DNA of 64,000 nt from Parvibaculum sp. (GTDB lineage: Bacteria > Pseudomonadota > Alphaproteobacteria > Parvibaculales > Parvibaculaceae). Within the stretch, counting starts at the first letter, position 1. Each line of letters starts with the position of its first letter. Of the stretch, positions 25,161-34,397 are shown piece by piece. The stretch is taken from contig NZ_JAHBYN010000001.1 in NCBI RefSeq assembly GCF_019635935.1, positions 2,633,532-2,697,531 on the forward strand, written 5' to 3'. A program made the translations under genes and the position numbers. The notes under the pieces are model-generated. The model searched no databases. It worked only from the letters and a program-made list of their open reading frames with translations, and had not been told where the DNA came from.

Positions 25161-26277
25161 CAGTGAATTCCCGCCTTATGGCCTCGGTATGCTCGCCGAT
25201 ATCGGGTACGCGCCGGAGAGAAAAATACTCCTCCGCAAAAATCGCCGGAGGCGCCGGAATTTCCAATTGACCGGTTTCCGTCGATATGGATATGCGGCGC
25301 AGATGCGGATGCGCGCTGAGATCGGACAGCGAATTGAGCAGGCCGAAGGCAATTTGCTCCGACATCAACGTCTCGACCAGATGCGCTTTGTCGAGACGAG
25401 CGAACACATCGCTGATTATGCGCTCCAGAATTTCACGATTTCTGACGCGGTCGTCGTTTCGGGAAAATCGTTCATCCGTAGCGAGCCCAGCATCCTCAAG
25501 AACGGCGACACAAAATCGTTGCCATTCCCGTTCGTTCTGAATGGCGATCAGCACTTCGCCTCCATCCGCCGCCTTGAACAATCCATAAGGCGCGATGGAC
25601 GGATGACGCATGCCCTCGCGGGTGGGCGCGCCAGGACCATAGTCAAAGTGAATGAGCGGAACAGTCATCAACTCGGCGGTAGAGTCAAAAAGGGAAATGG
25701 CGATCTCCGATCCTTCGCCCGTCCGGTCTTTCTTCAGCAAGGCGAGAAGGATGGCGGAGTAGGCGTTCAACCCCGCTGTGATGTCCGAGATGGAAACGCC
25801 GACGCGACTGGCAGCTTCTGCAGGACCGGTGACGGAGGCAAGCCCTGCCTCGGCCTGAATGAGGAGATCATAAGCCTTGCGCATACGGCTTGGTCCGTTT
25901 TGGCCAAATCCGCTGATCGAACAGGTAATGAGTGACGGGTTCCGCAGGCGAAGGTCGGCGGCGCCGAAACCAGCGCGCGCCGCTGCGCCGGGTGCGAGAT
26001 TCTCGATGAAGATGTCGGCGCGGTCGATGAGCCTGTGAAGAAAGAGGGCGTCGTCCGGTTGCTTGAAGTCGAGAACGATCGACTCCTTGCCGTGATTAAG
26101 CCAGACAAAATAGGAGCTCTGCCCTTGCGCTGCCGTGTCATACCCGCGTGCGAAATCTCCCTCCGCACGTTCAATCTTAATGACCCTCGCGCCAGCATCC
26201 GCCAGACGGCAGGAACAAAGAGGCGCGGCCACGGCCTGTTCCAGCGCCACCACGACTAGTCCATCAAGGGCTTTCAT
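25111..26277 (-). CDS. CaiB/BaiF family CoA-transferase
   Basis: The start at 26277 (MKALDGLVVVALE) is chosen because it begins the family N-terminus and lies 2 bp after the dehydrogenase stop. The 388-residue protein has the family's knotted Rossmann folds (ADAGARVIKIERAEGDFAR; NLAPGAAARAGFG) and a conserved catalytic Asp region around residue 165 (YDLLIQAEAG, GVSISDITAGL). Class III enzymes move CoA between carboxylates such as succinate and a branched or aromatic acid. The neighbours, an acyl-CoA dehydrogenase and a mesaconyl-CoA-type hydratase, suggest a dicarboxylate substrate. Confidence 0.88.
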   Translation of the reverse strand: MKALDGLVVVALEQAVAAPLCSCRLADAGARVIKIERAEGDFARGYDTAAQGQSSYFVWLNHGKESIVLDFKQPDDALFLHRLIDRADIFIENLAPGAAARAGFGAADLRLRNPSLITCSISGFGQNGPSRMRKAYDLLIQAEAGLASVTGPAEAASRVGVSISDITAGLNAYSAILLALLKKDRTGEGSEIAISLFDSTAELMTVPLIHFDYGPGAPTREGMRHPSIAPYGLFKAADGGEVLIAIQNEREWQRFCVAVLEDAGLATDERFSRNDDRVRNREILERIISDVFARLDKAHLVETLMSEQIAFGLLNSLSDLSAHPHLRRISISTETGQLEIPAPPAIFAEEYFSLRRVPDIGEHTEAIRREFTDDWHNAQSSSLDRPVP

Positions 26278-26279
26278 GC

Positions 26280-27461
26280 TCAGTAAGACCTTGGAAGCCC
26301 GAGGACATGCTGGGCGAGATAGGCAAGGATCAGGTTCGTCGAGATGGGAGCGACCTGATAAAGGCGCGCTTCGCGAAATTTGCGCTCGACGTCGAATTCT
26401 TCGGCAAAACCAAACCCGCCATGCGTTTGCAAGCAGGCTTCGGCCGCCGCCCACGAAGCTTCAGAGGCAAGAAGTTTTGCCATATTGGCTTCGGCGCCGC
26501 AGGGAGCGCCGGATTCGTAAAGAGAGATTGCTTTCTCGACCATCAATGCGGCAGCTTCGGTGGCGGCATATGCACGCGCGATCGGAAACTGGATGCCTTG
26601 ATTCATTCCGATGGGCCGGCCGAACACAATACGCTCCCGGGCATAGCCGCTCGCTCTGGATATAAACCAGTGCGCATCGCCGATACATTCCGCAGCAATG
26701 AGAATGCGCTCCGCATTCATTCCGTCGAGAATGTAGCGGAAGCCATCTCCCTCGCGTCCGATAAGATTCTCGGCGGGGACTTCGACATTGTCGAAATAAA
26801 GCTCCGTTGTCGCATGATTGAGCATCGTGCGGATCGGACGAATGGTAAGGCCACGTCCGCGTGCCTCGCGCAGATCGACGAGAAGGACAGAAATTCCGTC
26901 CGCTCTCTTTGAAGCGTCCGTGCGCGGCGTGGTTCGCACGAGCAGGATCATCAGGTCCGAATGCTCCGCACGCGAGGTCCAGATTTTTTGTCCGTTGACA
27001 ATGTATCGGTCGCCTTGCCGGACTGCCGACGTGCGAATGGCGGTCGTATCTGTTCCCGCGTCCGGTTCGGTGACGCCGAAGGCTTGCAGCCGTAATTTGC
27101 CCTTGGCGATCTGCGGCAGGAAGGTGGATTTCTGCGAATCGCTTCCGTGCCGGAGCAGCGTGCCCATGACGTACATCTGCGCATGGCAGGCGGCGCCATT
27201 ACAGCCGCTTTGGTGAATCTCCCGAAGGATGCGGGCGGCGGCTCTCAACCCGAGCCCACTCCCGCCATACTGAGTGGGAATAAGACAGCCGAGAAAGCCA
27301 CCCTGCGTAAGCGCCTCCACGAATTCGGTGGGATAGCTTCGTTCACGATCCTTCTCGCGCCAATAGCTTCCCGGAAAGTTCAGACACAACGCTTGAACTG
27401 ATTGTCCAATGCTCTCCAGCACATCATCGGCGTCGCGCACGTCGATTTTTTCGGTTATCAC
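26280..27461 (-). CDS. Acyl-CoA dehydrogenase
   Basis: This is a 393-residue flavoprotein starting at GTG. It has the usual FGVTEPDAGTDT and GQKIWTSRAEHSD signatures of the FAD site and ends with the C-terminal helical domain (LQTHGGFGFAEEF, a QxxGGxG region). The catalytic base could not be assigned with confidence. It is first in the minus-strand operon with CaiB, MaoC and LysR 1, and its promoter shares the divergent region with LysR 2, which carries the dyad motif. Confidence 0.88.
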   Translation of the reverse strand: MITEKIDVRDADDVLESIGQSVQALCLNFPGSYWREKDRERSYPTEFVEALTQGGFLGCLIPTQYGGSGLGLRAAARILREIHQSGCNGAACHAQMYVMGTLLRHGSDSQKSTFLPQIAKGKLRLQAFGVTEPDAGTDTTAIRTSAVRQGDRYIVNGQKIWTSRAEHSDLMILLVRTTPRTDASKRADGISVLLVDLREARGRGLTIRPIRTMLNHATTELYFDNVEVPAENLIGREGDGFRYILDGMNAERILIAAECIGDAHWFISRASGYARERIVFGRPIGMNQGIQFPIARAYAATEAAALMVEKAISLYESGAPCGAEANMAKLLASEASWAAAEACLQTHGGFGFAEEFDVERKFREARLYQVAPISTNLILAYLAQHVLGLPRSY

Positions 27462-27528
27462 TTTGGCCCCACATGCTCTGCCCGTAATTTGTCGTTGGTG
27501 ACAAGCGGCCGCGCAACCTCCATAACTG

Positions 27529-27558
27529 GGCTATCTTCTATCGCGTTTTGATATAGCG
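27529..27558. promoter_or_regulatory. Dyad regulatory motif, copy 1 (divergent acyl-CoA dehydrogenase/LysR 2)
   Basis: The core TATCGCGTTTTGATA is a TATC/GATA dyad, preceded by GGCTATCTTC. The first 26 bases are identical to 37819-37844, and 53355-53380 is nearly identical in reverse. The site sits between a minus-strand operon and LysR 2 and has the form of a LysR-type binding site. Confidence 0.65.
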
Positions 27559-27569
27559 ACGGTGGCGTG

Positions 27570-28490
27570 ATGCTGGACTTGAAGAAGATGAAGTATTTCG
27601 TGCAGATCGCTGAGACGGGCAGTTTCAGTCAGGCTGCACGCAGGCTTGCCGTCGCGCAGCCGGCGCTCAGCAGGCATGTGCGCGAGCTTGAAGACGAACT
27701 CGGCGCGCTATTCCGGCGAAATGGACGCGGCGTGGAACTGACCGAAATGGGAGCGCTTTTTCTACCCCGCGCCAAGGCTTTGCTGCACGAAGCCGACAAG
27801 TTTTTATCGGAACTGCAAGCGACGAAGGGCGCGCCGGTCGGTTCTGTCACGCTCGGCATGCCGCCATCCGTCAGCCTGGCGCTTGTTCCATCGCTTGTAC
27901 GCCGCGTAAGCCGGGAGTTTCCGGGAATCCACCTTCGCATCAGCGAAGGCTTCAGCGGCGACGTGAATGACTGGCTGACCGAAGGCCGGCTCGATATGGC
28001 GGTGCTGTACAAATCCGGCCGAAGTGCGCGGGCGATTGGACATCATCTTTTGAACGAAGACATGTGCCTAGTGGGGCGCGCGGGCACGCGAATTCTCGAT
28101 AACCCCTCTATACGTATGGCGGATGCCGTAAAGCTGCCGCTGATCCTGCCGGGAAGGCCGCACGGTCTTCGGTTGCTGATCGAGTCGGTAGCGGCTCACC
28201 ACGGGCTCGAACTGAACCTTCATCTGGAACTCGACGCTCTGGCGCTGATCAAGGATCTCGTGGCCGATGGCGACGCCTATACGATATTGCCCTTCGGCGG
28301 CGTCTATCGTCAGGTTGAGGACAAGGTTCTGTCGGCGGCGCGCATCGTCGATCCCGCCGTGATCCGCGAATTGATATTGGCGGAATCGCCCCATCGCGTG
28401 CCGAACGCTGCCATGCGCGAAGTGATCCGCTGCATCCATGAAGAAGTGGGTGACCTGGTCACGCAAGGAAAGTGGCTCAGCCCGCTCTGA
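27570..28490 (+). CDS. LysR-type regulator 2
   Basis: This is a 306-residue regulator and a close paralogue of LysR 1, with the same start register (MLDLKKMKYFVQIAE), HTH (FSQAARRLAVAQPALSRHV) and effector domain. The ATG at 27570 is preferred over a GTG one codon earlier. It is divergent from the acyl-CoA dehydrogenase operon, and the dyad motif overlaps its promoter, the standard geometry for a LysR regulator that controls itself and the divergent operon. Confidence 0.9.
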   Translation: MLDLKKMKYFVQIAETGSFSQAARRLAVAQPALSRHVRELEDELGALFRRNGRGVELTEMGALFLPRAKALLHEADKFLSELQATKGAPVGSVTLGMPPSVSLALVPSLVRRVSREFPGIHLRISEGFSGDVNDWLTEGRLDMAVLYKSGRSARAIGHHLLNEDMCLVGRAGTRILDNPSIRMADAVKLPLILPGRPHGLRLLIESVAAHHGLELNLHLELDALALIKDLVADGDAYTILPFGGVYRQVEDKVLSAARIVDPAVIRELILAESPHRVPNAAMREVIRCIHEEVGDLVTQGKWLSPL

Positions 28491-28540
28491 GAGAGCCAGT
28501 GGAAGACACCCCATACTGACTTTTCCATCTGGATATTCGC

Positions 28541-28590
28541 TCTAGCTGTTATCACGGTTTCGTAGGCTCGGGCGCCATCTGAATTGTCAT
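28541..28590 (+). promoter_or_regulatory. Activator-box promoter, copy A (flavin reductase)
   Basis: TCTAGCTGTTAT followed by GGTTT lies 92 bp before the flavin reductase start. It matches copies at 29281, 37906 and 43969, but the -35 element at the expected distance is weak here. Confidence 0.5.
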
Positions 28591-28632
28591 ACTCTCCGCC
28601 GCGTTGCCAGCTTTTGGGGAACCCACGGGTCG

Positions 28633-29286
28633 ATGTTTTACGAAACCGCGAAGAGAGATCACGGACTTCCGCATGATCCACTCAAGGGCTGTGTCGTGCC
28701 GAGGCCGATCGGCTGGATCACCAGCGTCGACCGGCGAGGTGCCGTCAATCTTGCGCCCTTCAGCTTCTTCAACATGCTCACCGACCTTCCGCCGATGGTC
28801 ATGTATTGCCAGACGGGTTCGCATATCGAAGGCGGCCGAAAAGACTCGATAAAGAACGTTGAGGAAACGGGCGAATTCGTCGCGAATATCGCGACGTGGG
28901 ACTTGCGTGAGAAAGTCAATATAACCTCCGCGGCCGTCGCGCGTGACATCGACGAAATGAAGCTCGCGGGATTGACGCCGGCGCCTTCAAACCTGGTGCG
29001 GCCGCCGCGCGTCAAGGAATCACCTATACACTTCGAATGCGTGCTGGATCGGCTGCTGGAACTGCCGCCCCGGTCCGAGCGCGAGCCGAACATCATGGTG
29101 ATCGGCCGCGTCATCGGCGTCCATATTGCCGATGAGGTCATTCGCGACGGCCGCGTCGATATCGGGCTTGTCGAGCCCATAGCCCGTCTCGGCTACGATG
29201 AATATGCCGTCATCCGCGATATCTTCAGGCTGGACCGCCCGGCAGACGTCGAAACATCAGGCTCCCGCCGTCCCCGTTTGTTCTAG
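28633..29286 (+). CDS. Flavin reductase-like FMN-binding protein
   Basis: This 217-residue split-barrel protein has PRPIGWITSVD, NLAPFSFFNML and EFVANIATWDL, the FMN-binding strands of the flavin reductase/nitrilotriacetate monooxygenase component B family. It could supply reduced flavin to the HsaA-like monooxygenase at 40416, although the two genes are far apart. Its stop codon lies inside the activator box of the next promoter. Confidence 0.85.
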   Translation: MFYETAKRDHGLPHDPLKGCVVPRPIGWITSVDRRGAVNLAPFSFFNMLTDLPPMVMYCQTGSHIEGGRKDSIKNVEETGEFVANIATWDLREKVNITSAAVARDIDEMKLAGLTPAPSNLVRPPRVKESPIHFECVLDRLLELPPRSEREPNIMVIGRVIGVHIADEVIRDGRVDIGLVEPIARLGYDEYAVIRDIFRLDRPADVETSGSRRPRLF

Positions 29287-29335
29287 CTGTTATGCAGTTG
29301 GGTCAGATTGACTGGCCTCGGCGCTCATTTACGTT
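29281..29335 (+). promoter_or_regulatory. Activator-box promoter, copy B (LLM/F420 operon)
   Basis: TTCTAGCTGTTAT starts at 29281. A -35 TTGACT follows 27 bp after the box starts (29308-29313), then 16 bp, then TACGTT (29330-29335). The spacing is identical to copy C at 37906. The promoter drives the LLM oxidoreductase and probably the F420 genes that follow. Confidence 0.65.
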
Positions 29336-29415
29336 TTGCAACCGACGAAATTCGCAATCCAGCCGCGAACTGAGGCGGCGGAAAGCGGTATGAAGCCAAT
29401 CGGGGAGAGCGCCAG

Positions 29416-30504
29416 ATGAAATTCGGGTTAATGATCGACACCCATGTTGATAAGTGGAAGCTCATCCAGCACGCGGAAGAGCTGGGCTTTCACCGGGCAT
29501 GGATTCCCGACTCGCAGATGATCTGGGCCGACTGCTATGTGACGATGGGCCTCGCAGCCGTCAACACAAAGCGCATCCTGATCGGTACGGGCATGACGAC
29601 ACCCGGTACGCGCATCGCGCCGGTGACCGCTCATTCCATCGGCAGCATCAACCAGCTGGCACCGGGCCGTGTGTTTCTCGGCATCGCGACCGGCCACACC
29701 TCAATGAGACTGATCGGTCAGCCGCCGATTTCACCGAGCGAACTTCGTGAATATGTGGGCGTGCTCCGCAAGCTGCTGGACGGCGAGGCGGTGGACTATA
29801 CCTATCGCGGACGCACGGCTGAAATCCAGTTCATGCATCGCGATCGCTACTACGTGAATCTCGATAACCGGATCCCGATCTATATTGCCGCAAACGGTCC
29901 GAAGGCGCTTGCAGCGACAGGCGAACTCGGCGACGGCTGGATGCTGGCCGGACGCACCGAGAAGGAGACCACGGAGGGCATCGCGCAGATCAGAAGCGCG
30001 GCGGCGAAAATCGGCCGGACGCTTCCCGCCGATTTCCTGGCCGCCTGTTCAAGCAGCGCCTGCGTTCTGCGTCGGGGAGAAAAGCTGACCGACGACCGCG
30101 TCGTCAACCAGACGGGATCGATGGTCACGACGAATCTGCATCTGAATTACGAGGTGTGGGAGCTTTCGGGACGCAAGGATGAACTGATCCTGCCGCATTT
30201 CGCCAATATCTGGGACGATTACGTCAAACGCGTCGCCAATTACAGCCTGCCGCCGGAATCCCGTTTCCGCCAGATTCACGACGGACATGCGACATTCCTG
30301 CAAGAAGGAGAGCGCCGGTTCGTGACGCCGGAAGCCATTAAAGCCTCGTGCCTTGTCGGTGAGCCCGACGAGATCGTCGAGCAGGTGCGCGGCCTCGAGC
30401 GTGCCGGTCTCACGGAAATATCTCTGTTGCCTCCCGCCGATTACCAGAGCGATGTGCTCCGCGATTTCGCCGAACTCGTCATGCCTCATTTCAAGGAAGA
30501 CTAG
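29416..30504 (+). CDS. LLM-class oxidoreductase, probably F420-dependent
   Basis: This is a 362-residue luciferase-like TIM barrel (MKFGLMIDTHVDKWKLIQHAEELGF; IGTGMTTPGTR; IYIAANGPKALAATGELGDGW). The family includes F420-dependent dehydrogenases and reductases as well as FMN-dependent monooxygenases. The complete F420 operon directly downstream makes F420H2 the likely cofactor. GGGGAG precedes the ATG. It may carry out a hydride transfer in the catabolic route; the substrate is unknown. Confidence 0.88.
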   Translation: MKFGLMIDTHVDKWKLIQHAEELGFHRAWIPDSQMIWADCYVTMGLAAVNTKRILIGTGMTTPGTRIAPVTAHSIGSINQLAPGRVFLGIATGHTSMRLIGQPPISPSELREYVGVLRKLLDGEAVDYTYRGRTAEIQFMHRDRYYVNLDNRIPIYIAANGPKALAATGELGDGWMLAGRTEKETTEGIAQIRSAAAKIGRTLPADFLAACSSSACVLRRGEKLTDDRVVNQTGSMVTTNLHLNYEVWELSGRKDELILPHFANIWDDYVKRVANYSLPPESRFRQIHDGHATFLQEGERRFVTPEAIKASCLVGEPDEIVEQVRGLERAGLTEISLLPPADYQSDVLRDFAELVMPHFKED

Positions 30505-30532
30505 CGGCGTGGCGGGCAGACAGGAGCGTTGA

Positions 30533-32968
30533 ATGGAAATCCGCTGGACCGAGGAGCTGCCTGAGAGCATTATTCAGCGCGCAATGCGCTCTTCGCTCGG
30601 AGAACTCTGCGCGGAGGCGGCGGAAGCGCGCGATTCCGCCCACGGCTCTCTGGTCACCTATTCGCCGAAGGTTTTCATTCCGCTGACCAAGCTCTGCCGG
30701 AATGTTTGCCACTACTGCACGTTTGCCGAGACGCCGCGCCGGGGTACCGCCGCATATCTTTCACGCGAGGAAATCATCGGCATTGCGCGCCAAGGCGTCG
30801 TGGCGGGCTGCCATGAAGCCCTGTTCACACTTGGCGACAAACCGGAAGCGCGCTACAGCGCAGCGATCGACGCCCTGCGGGCTTTGGGTCATGCGAGCAC
30901 GATCTCCTATCTCGCCGACATGTGCGGAGCCGTCATCACGGAGACGGGCCTTCTGCCGCATGTGAATGCCGGTGTGCTGACGAGTGCCGATTTCGAACGG
31001 CTTCGGCCGGTATCGGCGTCGATGGGATTGATGCTGGAAACGGTGTCGCCCCGGCTTTGTGAGCCGGGTCAAGTTCATCATGGGTCTCCCGACAAGGATC
31101 CGGTGCGTCGCCTTGAAACAATCCGGCTTGCCGGGGTTCACAAGGTTCCTTTCACAACGGGCATCCTGATCGGCATCGGCGAGACGCGGCTGGAACGCAT
31201 CCAGTCGCTTGTGGCGATTCGGAACCTGCATCGCCAATATGGTCACATTCAAGAAGTCATCATCCAGAATTTCCGGGCGAAGGCGGACACGCGCTCCGCC
31301 GATGCGGAAGAGCCCGATCTAGAGGAGATGCTCTGGACCGTCGCCGTGACGCGGATGGTGCTCGGGTCCGGCATGAGCATTCAGGCGCCACCGAACCTAT
31401 CGCCCGGAACCTACGCTCAACTCGTCCGAGCCGGATTGAACGACTGGGGCGGCGTCTCGCCCGTCACCGTCGACCATGTCAATCCCGAAGCGCCTTGGCC
31501 GTCGCTCGACGACCTGCGGCGTGCAACGGCGCTGGCAGGCAAGGTGCTGACGGAACGCCTGACAGTCTATCCGGCCTATGTCGAGCAGCGAAACGATTGG
31601 ATCGACGCCGGTTTGCATCAGGCCGTTTTGCGCGCCAGCGACGGGGTGGGGTTGGCGCGCACCGGCAAGTGGTCGCCGGGCCTCGCCGTTTCGCGACAAG
31701 TGCCCAATCACCTGGCGGAAGCCCCCGTTGGCGCCGATCTGAAGGCGATGGTCTCGCGCGCGAATGCGGGCACCAGACTGGATGCCGGCGAGATCGCCCG
31801 CTTGTTTGCAGCACGGGGGCCGGAAGCGAATTATCTATTCGAAGCAGCGGACGACTTGCGCCGGGAAAAGGCTGGCGATGTGGTTCGCTACGTTGTCAAC
31901 CGCAACATCAATTATACGAACATATGCTCCTACCGCTGCCGTTTCTGTGCCTTTTCAAAAGGCAAGACGCATGAAGCGCTCCGTGGCGCGGCCTATGATC
32001 TCGACCTTGGAGAGATCGAGCGGCGCGTCCGCGAGGCCTGGGATAGGGGCGCGACCGAAGTCTGCATGCAAGGTGGGATTCATCCCGCTTACACGGGCGC
32101 GACCTATTTGGATATTTGTCGCGCGGTCAAGCGCGCCGTTCCCGAGATGCATATTCACGCCTTCTCGCCTCTTGAAATCCAGCAAGGAGCGGCGACGCTC
32201 AAGATAAGTGTGGAGGAATTCCTAACCGAGTTGAAGCAGGCCGGTCTCGACTCTCTGCCAGGGACCGCCGCCGAAATTCTTGACGACAACGTTCGCGCCA
32301 TCATCTGTCCCGACAAGTTGAAGACACAGGAATGGCTGGACATCGTCGAGACGGCGCATCACGTCGGGTTGCACACCACCTCGACCATCATGTTCGGTCA
32401 TGTCGACGGGCCTCTATCATGGGCGCTTCATTTGCTGGCAATCCGGGATCTTCAGGACGAGACGGGTGGTTTCACCGAATTCGTGCCCCTGCCTTTCGTG
32501 CCGATGGAAGCGCCACTTTATCTTCACGGAAAGGCGCGCAAGGGGCCGACGCTTCGCGAAGCATTGTTGATGCATGCTGTTGCACGCCTCGTTCTCAATC
32601 CTCTCATCCCGAATATTCAAGCCTCGTGGGTCAAGATGGGTGTCGAGGGCCTCAAGCTCTGCCTCGACGCAGGTGCGAACGACGCCGGCGGAACGCTGAT
32701 GAATGAAAGCATTTCGCGCGCCGCCGGCACGGAGCACGGGCAGGAATTGCCGCCGGTGGACATGAGAAAAGCCATCATGGCACTCGGTAGAATGCCGGCG
32801 CAGCGCGACACGCTTTATCGTCCCGTCTCATCCGAGCGGCGACAAGCGTCGGTCGATGCGGCGCCTCTCGCCGCCGTCGTCCAGACGCCGCCAGGCGGTC
32901 CACGATCTCTCGCCAGCATGGCGCGCGCAACTGAACGTCTGAGTATGAGTAGAGGTAACGACAAATGA
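30533..32968 (+). CDS. fbiC: FO synthase, fused CofG-CofH
   Basis: This is an 811-residue fusion of two radical SAM enzymes. The CofG half has CRNVCHYC and the CofH half CSYRCRFC, each a CxxxCxxC cluster site. Together they make 7,8-didemethyl-8-hydroxy-5-deazariboflavin (FO), the chromophore of F420, from tyrosine and a ribityl-pyrimidine. The fused form with CofG first is the actinobacterial-style FbiC arrangement. AGGAG precedes the start, and the stop overlaps the next gene as ATGA. Confidence 0.95.
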   Translation: MEIRWTEELPESIIQRAMRSSLGELCAEAAEARDSAHGSLVTYSPKVFIPLTKLCRNVCHYCTFAETPRRGTAAYLSREEIIGIARQGVVAGCHEALFTLGDKPEARYSAAIDALRALGHASTISYLADMCGAVITETGLLPHVNAGVLTSADFERLRPVSASMGLMLETVSPRLCEPGQVHHGSPDKDPVRRLETIRLAGVHKVPFTTGILIGIGETRLERIQSLVAIRNLHRQYGHIQEVIIQNFRAKADTRSADAEEPDLEEMLWTVAVTRMVLGSGMSIQAPPNLSPGTYAQLVRAGLNDWGGVSPVTVDHVNPEAPWPSLDDLRRATALAGKVLTERLTVYPAYVEQRNDWIDAGLHQAVLRASDGVGLARTGKWSPGLAVSRQVPNHLAEAPVGADLKAMVSRANAGTRLDAGEIARLFAARGPEANYLFEAADDLRREKAGDVVRYVVNRNINYTNICSYRCRFCAFSKGKTHEALRGAAYDLDLGEIERRVREAWDRGATEVCMQGGIHPAYTGATYLDICRAVKRAVPEMHIHAFSPLEIQQGAATLKISVEEFLTELKQAGLDSLPGTAAEILDDNVRAIICPDKLKTQEWLDIVETAHHVGLHTTSTIMFGHVDGPLSWALHLLAIRDLQDETGGFTEFVPLPFVPMEAPLYLHGKARKGPTLREALLMHAVARLVLNPLIPNIQASWVKMGVEGLKLCLDAGANDAGGTLMNESISRAAGTEHGQELPPVDMRKAIMALGRMPAQRDTLYRPVSSERRQASVDAAPLAAVVQTPPGGPRSLASMARATERLSMSRGNDK

Positions 32969-33624
32969 AGCCGACGATCGGAGTGCTTGGCGGCACGGGG
33001 CACGAAGGCAGCAAGCTGGCATTCCGATGGGCACGGGCCGGGTATCCCGTCATCATCGGTTCGCGCGACATCGAACGGGCAAAAGAAGTCGCGAGGGACA
33101 TTTCAGCGGCTCTGCCGCAAGCGAGCGTCTTCGGCGCCGATAACGGTCGCACCGCCGCCGACTGCACGATTGCGGTGTTGACGGTTCCGCACGCGGCGCA
33201 GCTGAAAGTGCTTGAAAGCGTGTGTTCGGGGCTTCAGGGCAAGATTCTGGTCGACGTGACGGTCCCGCTGGTTCCGCCCAAAGTCTCGCGCGTGCAACTG
33301 CCGTCGGAACACTCCGCCGTGATGGGCGCGCAGGCATTGCTCGGCGAAACGGTCAAGGTTGTTTCGGCGTTTCAGAATGTCTCTTCGCATCTTCTGGAAG
33401 ACGACAGCGATGAAATAGATTGCGATGTCCTGGTTTGCGGAGACGATCAGGAGGCGAGATCGGCGGTGATCGACCTGGTCGATGCCTTGGGAATGCGCGG
33501 TGTGCATGGCGGCTCGCTGGCCAATTCGGTTGCCGCCGAGGCGCTGACATCGGTTCTGATCTTCATCAATCGCTTTTACAAGCTCAAGAAGGCCGGCATC
33601 CGCATTACCGGCTTGTCCGGATAA
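32965..33624 (+). CDS. fno: F420:NADP oxidoreductase
   Basis: This is a 219-residue Rossmann protein with the nucleotide loop IGVLGGTGHEGSKLAFRWA and VIIGSRDIERA, matching F420-dependent NADP reductase, which moves hydride between NADPH and F420. The ATGA overlap with fbiC places it within the F420 operon. It gives the cell a way to charge F420 from NADPH. Confidence 0.9.
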   Translation: MKPTIGVLGGTGHEGSKLAFRWARAGYPVIIGSRDIERAKEVARDISAALPQASVFGADNGRTAADCTIAVLTVPHAAQLKVLESVCSGLQGKILVDVTVPLVPPKVSRVQLPSEHSAVMGAQALLGETVKVVSAFQNVSSHLLEDDSDEIDCDVLVCGDDQEARSAVIDLVDALGMRGVHGGSLANSVAAEALTSVLIFINRFYKLKKAGIRITGLSG

Positions 33625-33629
33625 CCGGA

Positions 33630-34397
33630 ATGCCGGCTTCGCTCACGCTCACGGCACTCGACGAGGTTCCGACGATTGTCGCGGGCGATGATCTTGCAAA
33701 GATCGCCCTGAACCGCGCTGTGGCTCAAGGCATCTTCCTGCAAGCCGGCGATGTCCTGATTCTTGCTCAAAAAATTGTCTCCAAGGCCGAGGGGCGGCTT
33801 GTCCGGCTCGCGGACGTCAGGCCTTCGAGGGAAGCGTGCGATCTGGCCATTCGGGCCGACAAGGATCCGCGCATCGTTGAACTGATCCTGAAGGAATCCA
33901 CAGGCGTCGTGCGCTGCCGGTCCGGCGTTCTGGTGGTCGAACATCGGCTCGGATTCATTCTCGCCAACGCCGGCATCGACGCCTCCAATGTGGAAGCGGA
34001 GAAGTCGGACGAAACGGTGCTGTTGCTCCCGGAAAATCCCGATGCCAGTGCCGAGCGGATCAGGCGCCAATTGTTGCGTGAAACGGGCGCGGAGGTTGGC
34101 GTCGTCATCAATGACAGCTTCGGCCGCGCCTGGCGGCTCGGAACGACCGGCACGGCGATCGGCGTTGCGGGCCTGCCGGGCCTTGTGGATATGCGTGGGC
34201 AAAAGGACCGCGCGGGCAGAGTACTGCAGGTCACCGAGATCGGCGTCGCCGATGAATTGGCGGCGGCGGCGTCCCTGCTCATGGGGCAGGCGAGCGAAAG
34301 CCGCCCCATCATTCATGCGCGCGGTTTTCCATACGCATCGCGCGAAGGTACCGCCGCCGAGCTCTTGAGGCCAAAGGAACTGGACATGTTCCGATGA
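33630..34397 (+). CDS. cofE: F420-0:gamma-glutamyl ligase, stand-alone
   Basis: The start at 33630 begins the family N-terminus (ALDEVPTIVAGDDL); the frame is open from 33420. The 255-residue enzyme adds glutamates to F420-0 using GTP. VLILAQKIVSKAEGR, ESTGVVR and INDSFGRAWRLGT are typical motifs. Unlike mycobacterial FbiB there is no fused nitroreductase-like domain. It overlaps cofD by ATGA. Confidence 0.92.
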   Translation: MPASLTLTALDEVPTIVAGDDLAKIALNRAVAQGIFLQAGDVLILAQKIVSKAEGRLVRLADVRPSREACDLAIRADKDPRIVELILKESTGVVRCRSGVLVVEHRLGFILANAGIDASNVEAEKSDETVLLLPENPDASAERIRRQLLRETGAEVGVVINDSFGRAWRLGTTGTAIGVAGLPGLVDMRGQKDRAGRVLQVTEIGVADELAAAASLLMGQASESRPIIHARGFPYASREGTAAELLRPKELDMFR

